Shown piece after piece: positions 53,395 through 61,288 of a stretch of DNA of 64,000 bases. Position 1 is the first letter of the stretch, and each line of letters begins with the position of its first letter. Location of the stretch: NCBI RefSeq assembly GCF_900499005.1, contig NZ_LS991316.1, positions 1,459,920 through 1,523,919 on the forward strand. The letters are read 5' to 3'. The notes beneath the pieces are model-generated. The model did not search any database. It saw only the letters and a list, made by a program, of their open reading frames with translations, and was not told the DNA's origin. Position numbers and translations under genes: made by a program. Source of the stretch: Actinomyces culturomici. GTDB taxonomy: Bacteria > Actinomycetota > Actinomycetes > Actinomycetales > Actinomycetaceae.

Positions 53395-54129
53395 TCAGCC
53401 GCGCAGGACGAGCCGGACCGCCTCCTCCGGATCGTCGACGATCTTCAGCAGATCGACGTCTCCGGGCGAGATGGTCCCCTCGGCGACCATCGTCTCGCGG
53501 ATCCAGTCGAGGAGGCCCGTCCAGTACGAGGAGCCGACGAGGACGATGGGGAAGGAGTCGATCTTCGTCGTCTGGACGAGGGTGAGCGCTTCGAAGAGCT
53601 CGTCCATCGTCCCGAAGCCGCCGGGCATGACGATGAAACCGCTCGAGTACTTGACGAACATCGTCTTGCGGGCGAAGAAGTAGCGGAAGTTGATGCCGAT
53701 GTTGATCCACTGGTTCATCGACTGCTCGTGAGGGAGCTCGATGCCGAGCCCGATCGACGTGCCGCCCGCGTCCCACGCTCCCTTGTTCGCCGCCTCCATC
53801 GCGCCCGGTCCGCCGCCGGTGATGACGGCGACTCCGGCCTCGGCGAGGAGCGCGCCGATGCGGTGCGCCTTCTCCCAGTAGGGGGAGTCCTGCGGCGTGC
53901 GGGCCGACCCGAAGACGGAGACCGCGGCCCCGACCTCGGAGAGGGCGCCGAATCCTTCGACGAATTCCGCCTGGATGCGCAGGACGCGCCAGGGGTCCTC
54001 GTGGTGCCAGTCGGCCGACTCCTGGGGGCGCAGGAGCCGCGTATCCGAGGTCTCCTTCGGAATCGCGCGTCCGCGGAGGATGACCGGGCCGCGCTGGTAG
54101 GTCCTGCGGGGGGCCTGGTCGGAGTTCAT
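53395..54129 (-). CDS. LOG-family protein (cytokinin-activating phosphoribohydrolase type)
   Basis: TIGR00730/LOG family enzyme of 244 residues, releasing a base from nucleoside 5'-monophosphates. Signature motifs GGGPGAMEAANKGA and MPGGFGTMDELFEALT are intact (PGGxGTxxE). ATG 54129 (MNSDQAPRRTYQ) overlaps the dapE stop by 4 nt. This dapE-LOG coupling recurs in actinobacteria. A 60-residue N-terminal extension with conserved Trp/Glu residues (SADWHHEDPWRVLRIQAEFV) is typical of that subgroup. The natural substrate is not evident. Confidence 0.93.
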   Translation of the reverse strand: MNSDQAPRRTYQRGPVILRGRAIPKETSDTRLLRPQESADWHHEDPWRVLRIQAEFVEGFGALSEVGAAVSVFGSARTPQDSPYWEKAHRIGALLAEAGVAVITGGGPGAMEAANKGAWDAGGTSIGLGIELPHEQSMNQWINIGINFRYFFARKTMFVKYSSGFIVMPGGFGTMDELFEALTLVQTTKIDSFPIVLVGSSYWTGLLDWIRETMVAEGTISPGDVDLLKIVDDPEEAVRLVLRG

Positions 54130-55244
54130 CGATTCTCCTTGTCGTCGAGCCAGTCGAGGAGCGCCTGGGCGCACCTGCGGATCTGGGCCGCGGGCGCGGC
54201 CTCGTCATCGGTGTGGGCGCCGAGGGGGTTCCCGGGGCCGTAGTTGATCGCGGGGATCCCGAGCGCGGAGAAGCGGGCGACGTCGGTCCACCCGTACTTC
54301 GCGGAGACGCTCAACTCCTCCCCCGCCTCCTCGGCGAGTCGGCGGGCCACCGCGATGAAGTCGCGGGCGATCGGCGAGTCCGCGCCGGGCCTCGCGCCCT
54401 CGGATTCATCGTCGATCTCGATCGACGCGCCGGTCCCCTCGAAGTACGAGGAGGCGCGCTCGATCGCCGCGGCCGCGCTCATCGAGGGCGCGAAGCGGTA
54501 GTTGACGGTAACGCGGACGGAGTCGGGGATGACGTTGTTGCCCGCCCCGCCCTCGATCCGCACGACGGAGAGGGATTCGCGGAACTCGAGGCCGTCGACC
54601 TCGACGACCGGGTTCCCGAAGGCGGCGATCGCCTCGATGGCGGGCGCCGCTTTGTGGATCGCGTTGTCGCCGTGCCAGGCGCGCGCGGAGTGGGCGGCGC
54701 GCCCGGGGATCGTCGCGATGATGCGGATCGTCCCGTTGCAGCCGCCCTCGATGCTCGCATTCGTCGGCTCGCCGAGGATCGCGAAGTCCGCCTTCAGGAG
54801 GTCGGGCCGGTTCCGCCCGATCCTGCCGAGGCCGTTGAGGGGCGCCGCGACTTCCTCGTGGTCGTAGAAGACCCAGGTGACGTCGTGCTTCGGCTCGGCG
54901 AGCGCGAGAGCGGCGCGGAGGGCGGCGGCGACTCCTCCGAGCATGTCGACGGATCCGCGTCCGCGGATCCATTCGGCGCCGTCGCGCGTCTCGCGGACGT
55001 GGGGGACGTTGGAGGCGATGGGGACGGTGTCGAGGTGCCCGGCGACGAGGACGCGGCGCGGGCGCCCGAGATGGGTCCGGGCGACGAGCGCGTCGCCGTC
55101 GCGATGCACCTCGAGGTGGGGGGCCGAGCGCAGGACCGCTTCGACGGCGTCCGCGATCGCCCTCTCGTCGCCGCTCACCGAGGGGATGTCGATGAGATCG
55201 CACGCGAGATCGACGACGTCGTCGGTGCGCAGCGGCCGGGTCAC
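54126..55244 (-). CDS. dapE: Succinyl-diaminopimelate desuccinylase
   Basis: M20 metallo-hydrolase producing LL-diaminopimelate for lysine and peptidoglycan. The 372 residues start at GTG 55244 (VTRPLRTDDVVDLACDLIDI), preceded by GAGGGGAGCGAC. Metal ligands and motifs: VAGHLDTVP, GRGSVDMLGGVA, YDHEEVAAPLNGL, LGEPTNASIEGGCNG and the terminal NYGPGNPLGAHTDDE. Length suits the actinobacterial DapE subgroup. It is divergent from punA. Confidence 0.94.
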   Translation of the reverse strand: MTRPLRTDDVVDLACDLIDIPSVSGDERAIADAVEAVLRSAPHLEVHRDGDALVARTHLGRPRRVLVAGHLDTVPIASNVPHVRETRDGAEWIRGRGSVDMLGGVAAALRAALALAEPKHDVTWVFYDHEEVAAPLNGLGRIGRNRPDLLKADFAILGEPTNASIEGGCNGTIRIIATIPGRAAHSARAWHGDNAIHKAAPAIEAIAAFGNPVVEVDGLEFRESLSVVRIEGGAGNNVIPDSVRVTVNYRFAPSMSAAAAIERASSYFEGTGASIEIDDESEGARPGADSPIARDFIAVARRLAEEAGEELSVSAKYGWTDVARFSALGIPAINYGPGNPLGAHTDDEAAPAAQIRRCAQALLDWLDDKENR

Positions 55245-55338
55245 GTCGCTCCCCTCGTCCAGGTCGATCTTTCCGGATCGAAGAATACGCGCTCCCCCTC
55301 GTCCGCGCCGGGGAGCCGCCCCGCGATAGCCTGGGGGC

Positions 55339-56169
55339 ATGATCGAGACCCCGCTCGCACCCCAGGCGCTCGCCCACGAGGCCGCCCTCGCCCTTCGTCC
55401 CCTGCTCGCCGGCGCCGTTCCGGACGTCCTCCTCGTGCCCGGCTCGGGCTGGGGCGCGGCCGCCGCCTCCGTCGGCGTCGTCGTCGGCTCCGTGCCCGCC
55501 GAGACGATCCCCGGATTCCACGCATCCCCGGTCGCCGGGCACCACTCGGAGATCTCCCTCCTCGAGCTCGCCCACGAGGACGGCGAGCCGCTGCGCGCCC
55601 TCGCCCTCCCGCGGACGCACTTCTACGAGGGGCTCGGAACCGCCGCCGTCGCCCACCCGGTTCGCGTCGCCGCAGCCCTCGGCATCCATCGGGCGATCCT
55701 CACGAACGGCTGCGGCTCGGCGAACCCCGCGATCCCCGCCGGATCGGTCGCCCTCATCCGTGATCACCTCAATCTCACGGCGTCGACGCCGCTCGAGGGC
55801 GCGACCTTCGTCGACCTCACGGACGCCTACTCCCCCGCCCTGCGCGCTCTCGTCCTCGGCGTCGACCCGTCGATCCCGGAGGCGGTCTACGCGCAGTTCC
55901 CCGGTCCCCAGTACGAGACTCCCGCCGAGGTGCGGATGGCCGTCGTTCTCGGCGCGGACCTCGTCGGAATGTCGACCGCGCTCGAGACGATCGCCGCGCG
56001 CGAGGCGGGCGTCGAGGTCCTTGCCCTCTCCCTCATCACGAACGCCGCCGCGGGGACGACCCCGGGCGAGGCGCTCTCGCACACCGAGGTCCTCGAGGCC
56101 GGCGCCTCGTCGAAGGAGTCGCTCGCGTCTCTCGTCGAGAGGATCGTCCGCGTCTGGCCGCGCGACTGA
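55339..56169 (+). CDS. punA: Purine nucleoside phosphorylase
   Basis: Trimeric PNP, cleaving inosine or guanosine with phosphate. The 276-residue protein has VPGSGWGAAA, the phosphate/ribose region FPGFHASPVAGH-like (IPGFHASPVAGHHS), RTHFYEGLG, LTNGCGSANPAI, FPGPQYETPAEVRM and GMSTALETIAAREAG. A TAGCCT box 7 nt before ATG 55339 suggests a leaderless message, and there is no other clear ribosome-binding site. It faces a BMP-family lipoprotein gene whose relatives bind purine nucleosides. Confidence 0.94.
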   Translation: MIETPLAPQALAHEAALALRPLLAGAVPDVLLVPGSGWGAAAASVGVVVGSVPAETIPGFHASPVAGHHSEISLLELAHEDGEPLRALALPRTHFYEGLGTAAVAHPVRVAAALGIHRAILTNGCGSANPAIPAGSVALIRDHLNLTASTPLEGATFVDLTDAYSPALRALVLGVDPSIPEAVYAQFPGPQYETPAEVRMAVVLGADLVGMSTALETIAAREAGVEVLALSLITNAAAGTTPGEALSHTEVLEAGASSKESLASLVERIVRVWPRD

Positions 56170-56187
56170 CGGCGTCCTCCCACGAGT

Positions 56188-56214
56188 CCGCCCGCCCTCG
56201 ACGAGGGCGGGCGG
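56188..56214. terminator. Bidirectional hairpin, punA / C39-like gene
   Basis: CCGCCCGCCC (56188-56197) pairs with GGGCGGGCGG (56205-56214) around loop TCGACGA. The GACGAGGGCGGG core again appears. Confidence 0.75.
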
Positions 56215-56271
56215 TTCGCGTTCGCGCCGCGAGCTGCGGCGCGCCTTCGCGCGGGAGCGCGGCGGCGTCTC

Positions 56272-56871
56272 TCAGTCGCTCGGCGCGTCCGGGATGACCG
56301 CGAGGAGCACGCGGTCCCAGTGGCCGAGCGCGGGCCTCGCGGCCTCGGCGCCCGCGTAGAAGTCGTCCGGGTCGACGCGGAAGACCCGCCCGGAGGAGGG
56401 CTCGAAGATCGCGTAGCGCCCGTCCGGGGCCGCGTGGGCGAGGAGGAGGACGACGTGGCGCGGCACGAGCCCGGAGAGCGGAATCTTCGAGCCGCCGGTG
56501 TAGACGAGCACGTCGCGCCCGCGGGCGAGGGCCGCATCGATCCTCGGTCGCAGATCCTTGCCGCGCAGGACGATGCGGTGGCGCAGCCCGGTCGCGACGC
56601 GCGCGAGCCGCGCGAGCGACCAGGGAGAGGTGCCGAGCGCCTGGGGCCAGGGCGCGCCGACGCGCGCGGCGATCGCGTGGAGCTCCTTCTGCGTGCGGAC
56701 GACCGAGTCGCGGTCCTCGCCGAGGTAGGCGGGGTCGGCGTCGGCGCGGGCGGCGAGGACGGCGAGCGTCGCAATGCCGCAGGTCGTCGGGTCGACCTGC
56801 TTCGGGTACGAGGCCGGGGCGGGGCGTCCGCCCGCCGGAAGCGGACCGGTCGCGCGGCCCCGGGGGCTCAC
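56272..56871 (-). CDS. C39-like cysteine-protease-fold protein
   Basis: Protein of 199 residues not matching a named family, but resembling the peptidase C39-like fold. YPKQVDPTTCGIATLAVLAA supplies a candidate nucleophile Cys31 at a helix start; PRHVVLLLAH a His near 140; RYAIFEPSSGRVFRVD an acidic residue in the place of the usual DP..G. There is no signal peptide and no attached ABC exporter. GTG 56871 overlaps the stop of the upstream BMP-type lipoprotein gene (GTGA), so the two are translated together. It could be a bacteriocin-like processing enzyme, a transglutaminase-like fold, or inactive. Confidence 0.65.
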   Translation of the reverse strand: MSPRGRATGPLPAGGRPAPASYPKQVDPTTCGIATLAVLAARADADPAYLGEDRDSVVRTQKELHAIAARVGAPWPQALGTSPWSLARLARVATGLRHRIVLRGKDLRPRIDAALARGRDVLVYTGGSKIPLSGLVPRHVVLLLAHAAPDGRYAIFEPSSGRVFRVDPDDFYAGAEAARPALGHWDRVLLAVIPDAPSD

Positions 56872-58118
56872 CGCCCCTCCTCGAGGTCGAAGGGCGTCGT
56901 GATCTCGAGAGCGCCGGCCGCGATGTCGGCCCTCGCGGCGTCGAGCTGATCGACGAGGTCGGAGGCGAGCATCGGCTCGAAGGCGCCGAAGCCCGCGAGA
57001 TCGACTCCGCGTCCGAGCCTGTAGGTGAGGCGGGCGGGTGTGGACGTGGAGACGAGGTCGGCGAGGATCCGATCCCAGTCGATGACGACGCCCGTGAGGA
57101 CGGGGGCGCCGATCGCGCCGAGCGCCGTATCGGACAGAGCCGACATCGGCGCGGCCGCGGTCGCGCCCGCCGATTCGGCGGAGTCGTCCGACTGGGCGGA
57201 GTCGCCGGACTGTCCGGACTCCGACTGCCCGGACTCGGCGGTCGCCGCACCCGACTGGGACGCGGAGGCGCCGGATTGGGCGCCCGACTGCGCACCGGAC
57301 TGAGTCGCCCCCGCACCCGCGTTCACGAGGTCGGCGGCGGTCGCATCGGCCCAGATGAGCCTGACCTCCGAGCGGCCGGACGCCGCGACGGCGGTCGCGG
57401 CTCCTCTCGACGCGGCGCCCGCGACGGGGAAGAGGATGTCGGCGCCCCCATCGAGGAGGCCCTTGGCCGCGGCGTCGACGCCGTCGACCGATCCCGCGGG
57501 GTCCGCGAGGGTCCCCGTCGCGGAGACGAGGTCCCAGCCCGTGACCTCAACGGAGGAGCCGTGGGCGAGGTCGTAGGCGGAGACTCCCTGGGCGAAGGCG
57601 TCCATCATCGACTGCGTGAGCGCGTCGGCCGATCCGCCGAGCGTCCCGACCCTCCCCGTCGTCGTCTGGCCCGCTGCGGCGATGCCCGCGAGGTAGGCCG
57701 CCTCGGAGGCGCGCACGTCGATGACGCGCCCGTTCGACAGGGTCGCGGGCTCCCCCTTCTCGTCGACGAAGGAGGCGCCGACGAGGGCGAAGGCGACGTC
57801 GGAGTGCTCGCGCGCCCCGGCGGAGACCGCCTCCGCGCTCCCCGAGTCGACGCCGATGACGAGGTCGCAGCCCTTCGCCAGGACCGAGGCGAGCCCATTC
57901 TCGCCGTCGCCGTACGCGACGGCGGCGCCGGACTTCTTCGCCGTCCTCTCGAACGCGGCGCCGAATCCGGAGGAGGGCGCCGTCTCGGACCACCCGTCGA
58001 CCGAGGACACTGCGCACAGGCGCCCCGCCCCGGCCTCATCGATCGTGGGGGCGCCGGACGCGCACCCCGCCAGGCAGAACGCGACGGCGGCGGAACCCGT
58101 GATGCTCAGCGCGCGCAC
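56868..58118 (-). CDS. BMP-family lipoprotein with internal Ser/Gln/Gly linker
   Basis: Substrate-binding lipoprotein of 416 residues from GTG 58118 (GGGAAGGAGCGCT upstream). The signal peptide ends in lipobox LAGC (Cys19). The body resembles the BMP/PnrA family that binds purine nucleosides: VSSVDGWSETAPSSGFGAAF, GASFVDEKGEPA, VRASEAAYLAGIAAAGQTTT, DILFPVAGAASRGAATAV. A 55-residue Ser/Gln/Gly/Ala linker (about 268-323, repeats of QSGA) interrupts the C-terminal part. PTIDEAGAG just after the lipobox is encoded by an inverted dispersed-repeat copy (58021-58045). No permease or ATPase genes accompany it. Confidence 0.78.
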   Translation of the reverse strand: MRALSITGSAAVAFCLAGCASGAPTIDEAGAGRLCAVSSVDGWSETAPSSGFGAAFERTAKKSGAAVAYGDGENGLASVLAKGCDLVIGVDSGSAEAVSAGAREHSDVAFALVGASFVDEKGEPATLSNGRVIDVRASEAAYLAGIAAAGQTTTGRVGTLGGSADALTQSMMDAFAQGVSAYDLAHGSSVEVTGWDLVSATGTLADPAGSVDGVDAAAKGLLDGGADILFPVAGAASRGAATAVAASGRSEVRLIWADATAADLVNAGAGATQSGAQSGAQSGASASQSGAATAESGQSESGQSGDSAQSDDSAESAGATAAAPMSALSDTALGAIGAPVLTGVVIDWDRILADLVSTSTPARLTYRLGRGVDLAGFGAFEPMLASDLVDQLDAARADIAAGALEITTPFDLEEGR

Positions 58119-58183
58119 AGCGCTCCTTCCCGCCGCACCGCGGCGCAACGATTCGGGCGCGATGGGGAACTCCCCCGCGCGCG

Positions 58184-58218
58184 CCGACGGGCGGACCGCA
58201 GTGCGGCCCGCCCGTCGG
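58184..58218 (-). terminator. Terminator after rplY
   Basis: CCGACGGGCGG (58184-58194) pairs with CCGCCCGTCGG (58208-58218); inner CCGCA/TGCGG bases extend the stem. It lies 16 nt past the rplY stop and upstream of the BMP-type gene. Confidence 0.75.
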
Positions 58219-58233
58219 AAAGGGGTACGAGGA

Positions 58234-58824
58234 TCACTCGGCCGCGGGGGCCTCCGCCGCGGTCTCCTCTTCCTCCGGCTCGGCGGCGAGTTCGGAGATG
58301 ATGACGACGTCCTGCTCGGGGTCGAGCTCGCACTCGACGTTCTTCGGGAGGACGAGGTCGGAGACGCGGACGACGGTGCCGGCCTCGAGGCCGGTGACGT
58401 CGACCTCGATCGACTCGGGGATCTCTGTGGCAGGGGCCTTGACGAGGACGGTGTGCTCCTCGACGGCGTACTGGGTCTGCGGGGCGGGCTCGCCGACGAC
58501 GACGATCGCGACCTCGACGTCCACCTTCTCGCCGGCCTTGACCGCGAGGAGATCGACGTGGAGGAGGGCGCGCGACACCGGGTGGCGCTGAACGTCCTTG
58601 ACGAGGGCGAGCTGCGACTTGCCGTCGACCTTGAGCTCGACGAGGGCGTTCTTGTTGCCGCGGACGATGAGGAAGAGATCGTGCTCGGGCAGGTCGACGT
58701 GGAGCGGATCGCCGCCGTGGCCGTAGACGACGCCGGGGACGAGGTTCGCGCGGCGGGCGCGGCGGGCGGCGCCCTTGCCGAACTCGGTGCGGGTATGGGC
58801 GAGAAGAACGGGGTTGTCGCTCAT
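58234..58824 (-). CDS. rplY: 50S ribosomal protein L25 (Ctc form)
   Basis: 5S rRNA-binding protein L25 of the long Ctc/TL5 type, 196 residues. The N-terminal L25 domain (FGKGAARRARRANLVPGVVYGHGGDP ... QLALVKDVQRHPVSRALLHVDL as family blocks) is followed by the beta-rich C-terminal domain (EVAIVVVGEPAP ... VTGLEAGTVVRVSDL) and an acidic tail. AGGAGGAAACCCC precedes the ATG at 58824. It is downstream of prs, a common order. Confidence 0.95.
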   Translation of the reverse strand: MSDNPVLLAHTRTEFGKGAARRARRANLVPGVVYGHGGDPLHVDLPEHDLFLIVRGNKNALVELKVDGKSQLALVKDVQRHPVSRALLHVDLLAVKAGEKVDVEVAIVVVGEPAPQTQYAVEEHTVLVKAPATEIPESIEVDVTGLEAGTVVRVSDLVLPKNVECELDPEQDVVIISELAAEPEEEETAAEAPAAE

Positions 58825-58922
58825 GGGGTTTCCTCCTGGTGTATCGGTTCCTTCGCTTCGGCGCGTCGAGAACCCGCGGAACGTCCGTCCCAGAAGGCCC
58901 TGTCGATAACGGCGGTACGGGA

Positions 58923-58967
58923 CCGCCCTCGCCGGAGCAACCCCTTGAGGGTACCCGACGAGGGCGG
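58923..58967 (-). terminator. Hairpin between prs and rplY
   Basis: CCGCCCTCG (58923-58931) pairs with CGAGGGCGG (58959-58967) around a 27-nt loop, 12 nt after the prs stop. It could partly terminate before rplY. Confidence 0.5.
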
Positions 58968-58978
58968 AAACCGAGAAG

Positions 58979-59950
58979 TCAGTCGAACAGGGATGTGACC
59001 GATCCGTCTTCGAACACCTCGCGGATCGCGCGGGCGAGGAGCGGGGCGATCGAGAGGATCGTGAGGGTCGGGAAGCGCTTCTCCGGCGGGACCGGGAGGG
59101 TGTCCGTGATGACGACCTCGTCGGCGCCGCACTCGGAGAGGCGACGGGTCGCGGGGTCGGAGAGGATGCCGTGGGTCGCGGCGATGATGACCTTCTCCGC
59201 GCCGGCGGCGTTGAGGACCTTGACGGCCTCGGTGATCGTGCCGGCCGTGTCGATCATGTCGTCGACGAGGACGCACTGCTTGCCCGCGACGTCGCCGACG
59301 ACGCGGTTCGCGACCGCGACGTTCGGGCGCGTCGTGTCGCGGGTCTTGTGGACGAAGGCGAGCGGGCAGCCGCCGAGCTTCGACGACCACTTCTCGGCGA
59401 CGCGGATGCGGCCGGCGTCGGGCGAGACCATGACGGTGTTCGACAGGTCGAGGCGCGAGCGCACGTAGTCGACGAGGACGGGCATCGCGAAGAGGTGGTC
59501 GACGGGGCCGTCGAAGAAGCCCTGCTCCTGCGAGGCGTGAAGGTCGACGCTCATCACGCGGTCGGCGCCGGCGGTCTTGTAGAGGTCGGCGATGAGACGG
59601 GCGGAGATCGGCTCGCGGCCCTGGTGCTTCTTGTCCTGGCGCGAGTACGGGTAGAACGGGGAGACCGCAGTGATGCGCTTGGCGGAGGCGCGCTTCGCGG
59701 CGTCAATCATGAGGAGCTGCTCCATCAGCCACTTGTTGATCGGGCCGGTCATCGACTGGAGGACGAAGACGTCGGATCCGCGGACGGACTCGGCGAAGCG
59801 GACGTAGATCTCGCCGGAGGCGAAGTCGTAGGCGGTCGTCTGGGTGAGACCGCAGCCGATCTCCTCGCCGACCCGCTGGGCGAGCTCCAGATGCGCCCTG
59901 CCCGAAACGAGAACGAGGCTCTTCTCCCCGCTGGTGACCAATCCGCTCAT
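58979..59950 (-). CDS. prs: Ribose-phosphate pyrophosphokinase
   Basis: Synthesises PRPP from ribose 5-phosphate and ATP. The 323-residue protein carries FASGEIYVRFAESVRGSDVFVLQS, SPFYPYSRQDKKHQGREPIS, VDLHASQEQGFFDGPVDHL and the PRPP loop CVLVDDMIDTAGTI, in family order. ATG 59950 is preceded by GGGGAGGAACACC. It follows glmU by 36 nt, the widespread glmU-prs pairing. Confidence 0.97.
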   Translation of the reverse strand: MSGLVTSGEKSLVLVSGRAHLELAQRVGEEIGCGLTQTTAYDFASGEIYVRFAESVRGSDVFVLQSMTGPINKWLMEQLLMIDAAKRASAKRITAVSPFYPYSRQDKKHQGREPISARLIADLYKTAGADRVMSVDLHASQEQGFFDGPVDHLFAMPVLVDYVRSRLDLSNTVMVSPDAGRIRVAEKWSSKLGGCPLAFVHKTRDTTRPNVAVANRVVGDVAGKQCVLVDDMIDTAGTITEAVKVLNAAGAEKVIIAATHGILSDPATRRLSECGADEVVITDTLPVPPEKRFPTLTILSIAPLLARAIREVFEDGSVTSLFD

Positions 59951-59986
59951 GCGGTGTTCCTCCCCTTGCCCTGAGAACCCGGCGGG

Positions 59987-61027
59987 TCAGCCCCTGTCGG
60001 ACTGCCCGATGACGCTGAATGGTGGGACCATCGTATCGGCTGGAATCGAGCCCCCGAGAGCCCAGGAGCCCCGCACGACCGCGCGATCGGCCACATTCGC
60101 CGAATCGAGGACCGTTCCGGGACCGATCTCACACCCCTTCCCGACGGCCGTGGCGCCCCGAAGGACGCTTCCGGGCCAGATCGTCGTGTCGGCGCCGATC
60201 TCGACGTCGATGCCGATCCAGGTGGACGCCGGGTCGACGATGGACACCCCCCGGCGCATGTGGTGCTCGCAGATCCTCTTGTTGATCTCGGCTCCGAGTT
60301 CGGCGAGCTGAACGCGGTCGTTGCAGCCCTGCGCCTCCCAGGGATCGGCGAGGACGAGGGCGCCCGCCGTCCGCCCGGCGGGTTCGGCGGCCGCGAGCAC
60401 GTCGGTGAGGTAGACCTCGCCCTGGGCGTTGTCCGTTCCGACCGACTTCAAGGTGTCGTGGAGGAAAGCCCCATCGAAGGCGTAGACGCCCGCGTTGACC
60501 TCGGTGATGGCGCGCTCGCCTTCGTCGGCGTCCTTCTCCTCGACGATCCTGATGACGCGCCCGTCCTCGGCGCGCACGATACGGCCGTAGCCGGTGGGGT
60601 CGGGGGCGATCGAGGTCAGGACCGTGACCGCGCGCCCTTCGGCCTCGTGGAGGTCGAGGAGGCGCTCGAGCGTGGCGGTCGAGAGCATGGGGACGTCGCC
60701 CGAGGTGACGAGGACGGGGCCGTTGATCGGGCCGTGCGCGGCGGCGAGGGCTTCGAGGGCGCACAGGACGGCCCTGCCGGTTCCGGGGATCTCATCCTGA
60801 TCGGCGATGAAGGTGTCGGGCGCGACCCGGCGGATCTCCTCGACCACGAGTTCGCGTTCGTGGCGCACCACGGCGACGAGGATCTTGGGACGGGTGCCCT
60901 GGGCGGCTCGCAGCGCGTGGCCGATCATGGACAGGCCCGCAACGGGGTGGACGACCTTGGGGACCGCTGAGAGCATTCGGGTGCCCTTGCCTGCTGCGAG
61001 GACGATGGCGGCTGCGGGGACGGTCAT
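59987..61027 (-). CDS. glmU: GlmU uridylyltransferase, acetyltransferase domain truncated
   Basis: UDP-GlcNAc pyrophosphorylase, 346 residues from ATG 61027. The N-terminal nucleotidyltransferase is intact: IVLAAGKGTRMLSAVPKVVHP, VTSGDVPML, PTGYGRIVRAEDG, EKDADEGERAITEVNAGVY and AQGEVYLTDVL. The left-handed beta-helix, however, stops after about four hexapeptide coils (SIVDPASTWIGIDVEIGAD ... PPFSVIGQSDRG). Typical GlmU is about 450-480 aa. The acetyltransferase active-site region (His363, Lys392 in E. coli numbering) is absent. Only 36 nt separate the stop from prs, so no frameshifted remainder exists. Acetylation of glucosamine 1-phosphate must come from elsewhere, or the enzyme has another sugar substrate. 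Confidence 0.88.
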   Translation of the reverse strand: MTVPAAAIVLAAGKGTRMLSAVPKVVHPVAGLSMIGHALRAAQGTRPKILVAVVRHERELVVEEIRRVAPDTFIADQDEIPGTGRAVLCALEALAAAHGPINGPVLVTSGDVPMLSTATLERLLDLHEAEGRAVTVLTSIAPDPTGYGRIVRAEDGRVIRIVEEKDADEGERAITEVNAGVYAFDGAFLHDTLKSVGTDNAQGEVYLTDVLAAAEPAGRTAGALVLADPWEAQGCNDRVQLAELGAEINKRICEHHMRRGVSIVDPASTWIGIDVEIGADTTIWPGSVLRGATAVGKGCEIGPGTVLDSANVADRAVVRGSWALGGSIPADTMVPPFSVIGQSDRG

Positions 61028-61071
61028 TGTTCGCCTTCCGTCGAGCGAGGAGGAAGGAGCGGGCGCTCCTG

Positions 61072-61142
61072 CTCCGCCCCCAGGACTCGAACCCGGACCA
61101 AAGGCACCAAAAACCCATGTGCTGCCGTTACACCAGGGCGGA
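61072..61142 (-). tRNA. tRNA-Gln (UUG)
   Basis: The minus strand reads TCCGCCCTGGTGTAACGGCA, an anticodon loop TTTTGGT (anticodon TTG), then the T-arm CCGGGTTCGAGTCCTGG and acceptor GGGCGGA with discriminator G. The acceptor TCCGCCC/GGGCGGA pairs fully, and the T-stem pairs. The upper anticodon stem is weak (G-U pairs). CCA is not encoded. It lies 45 nt upstream of glmU. Confidence 0.93.
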
Positions 61143-61288
61143 ATAGCGCTTCGATTCTGCCACAGTCCGCCCCCGTTCACCGAAAGCGGGGCTTCGGGCG
61201 CCTGCGTGGCACGCCCTCGGCCGGGTGCGAGCCGCAGCGCCCCTCCCCCTCGGAGTGCATCCTCTCCTCGCGTGGGATAATCCGGAGC

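Noticed and set aside
59951-59986. Possible frameshift hiding the rest of GlmU
   Set aside because: Only 36 nt lie between the stop and prs, which cannot encode the missing 110-130 residues; the truncation is real in this sequence.
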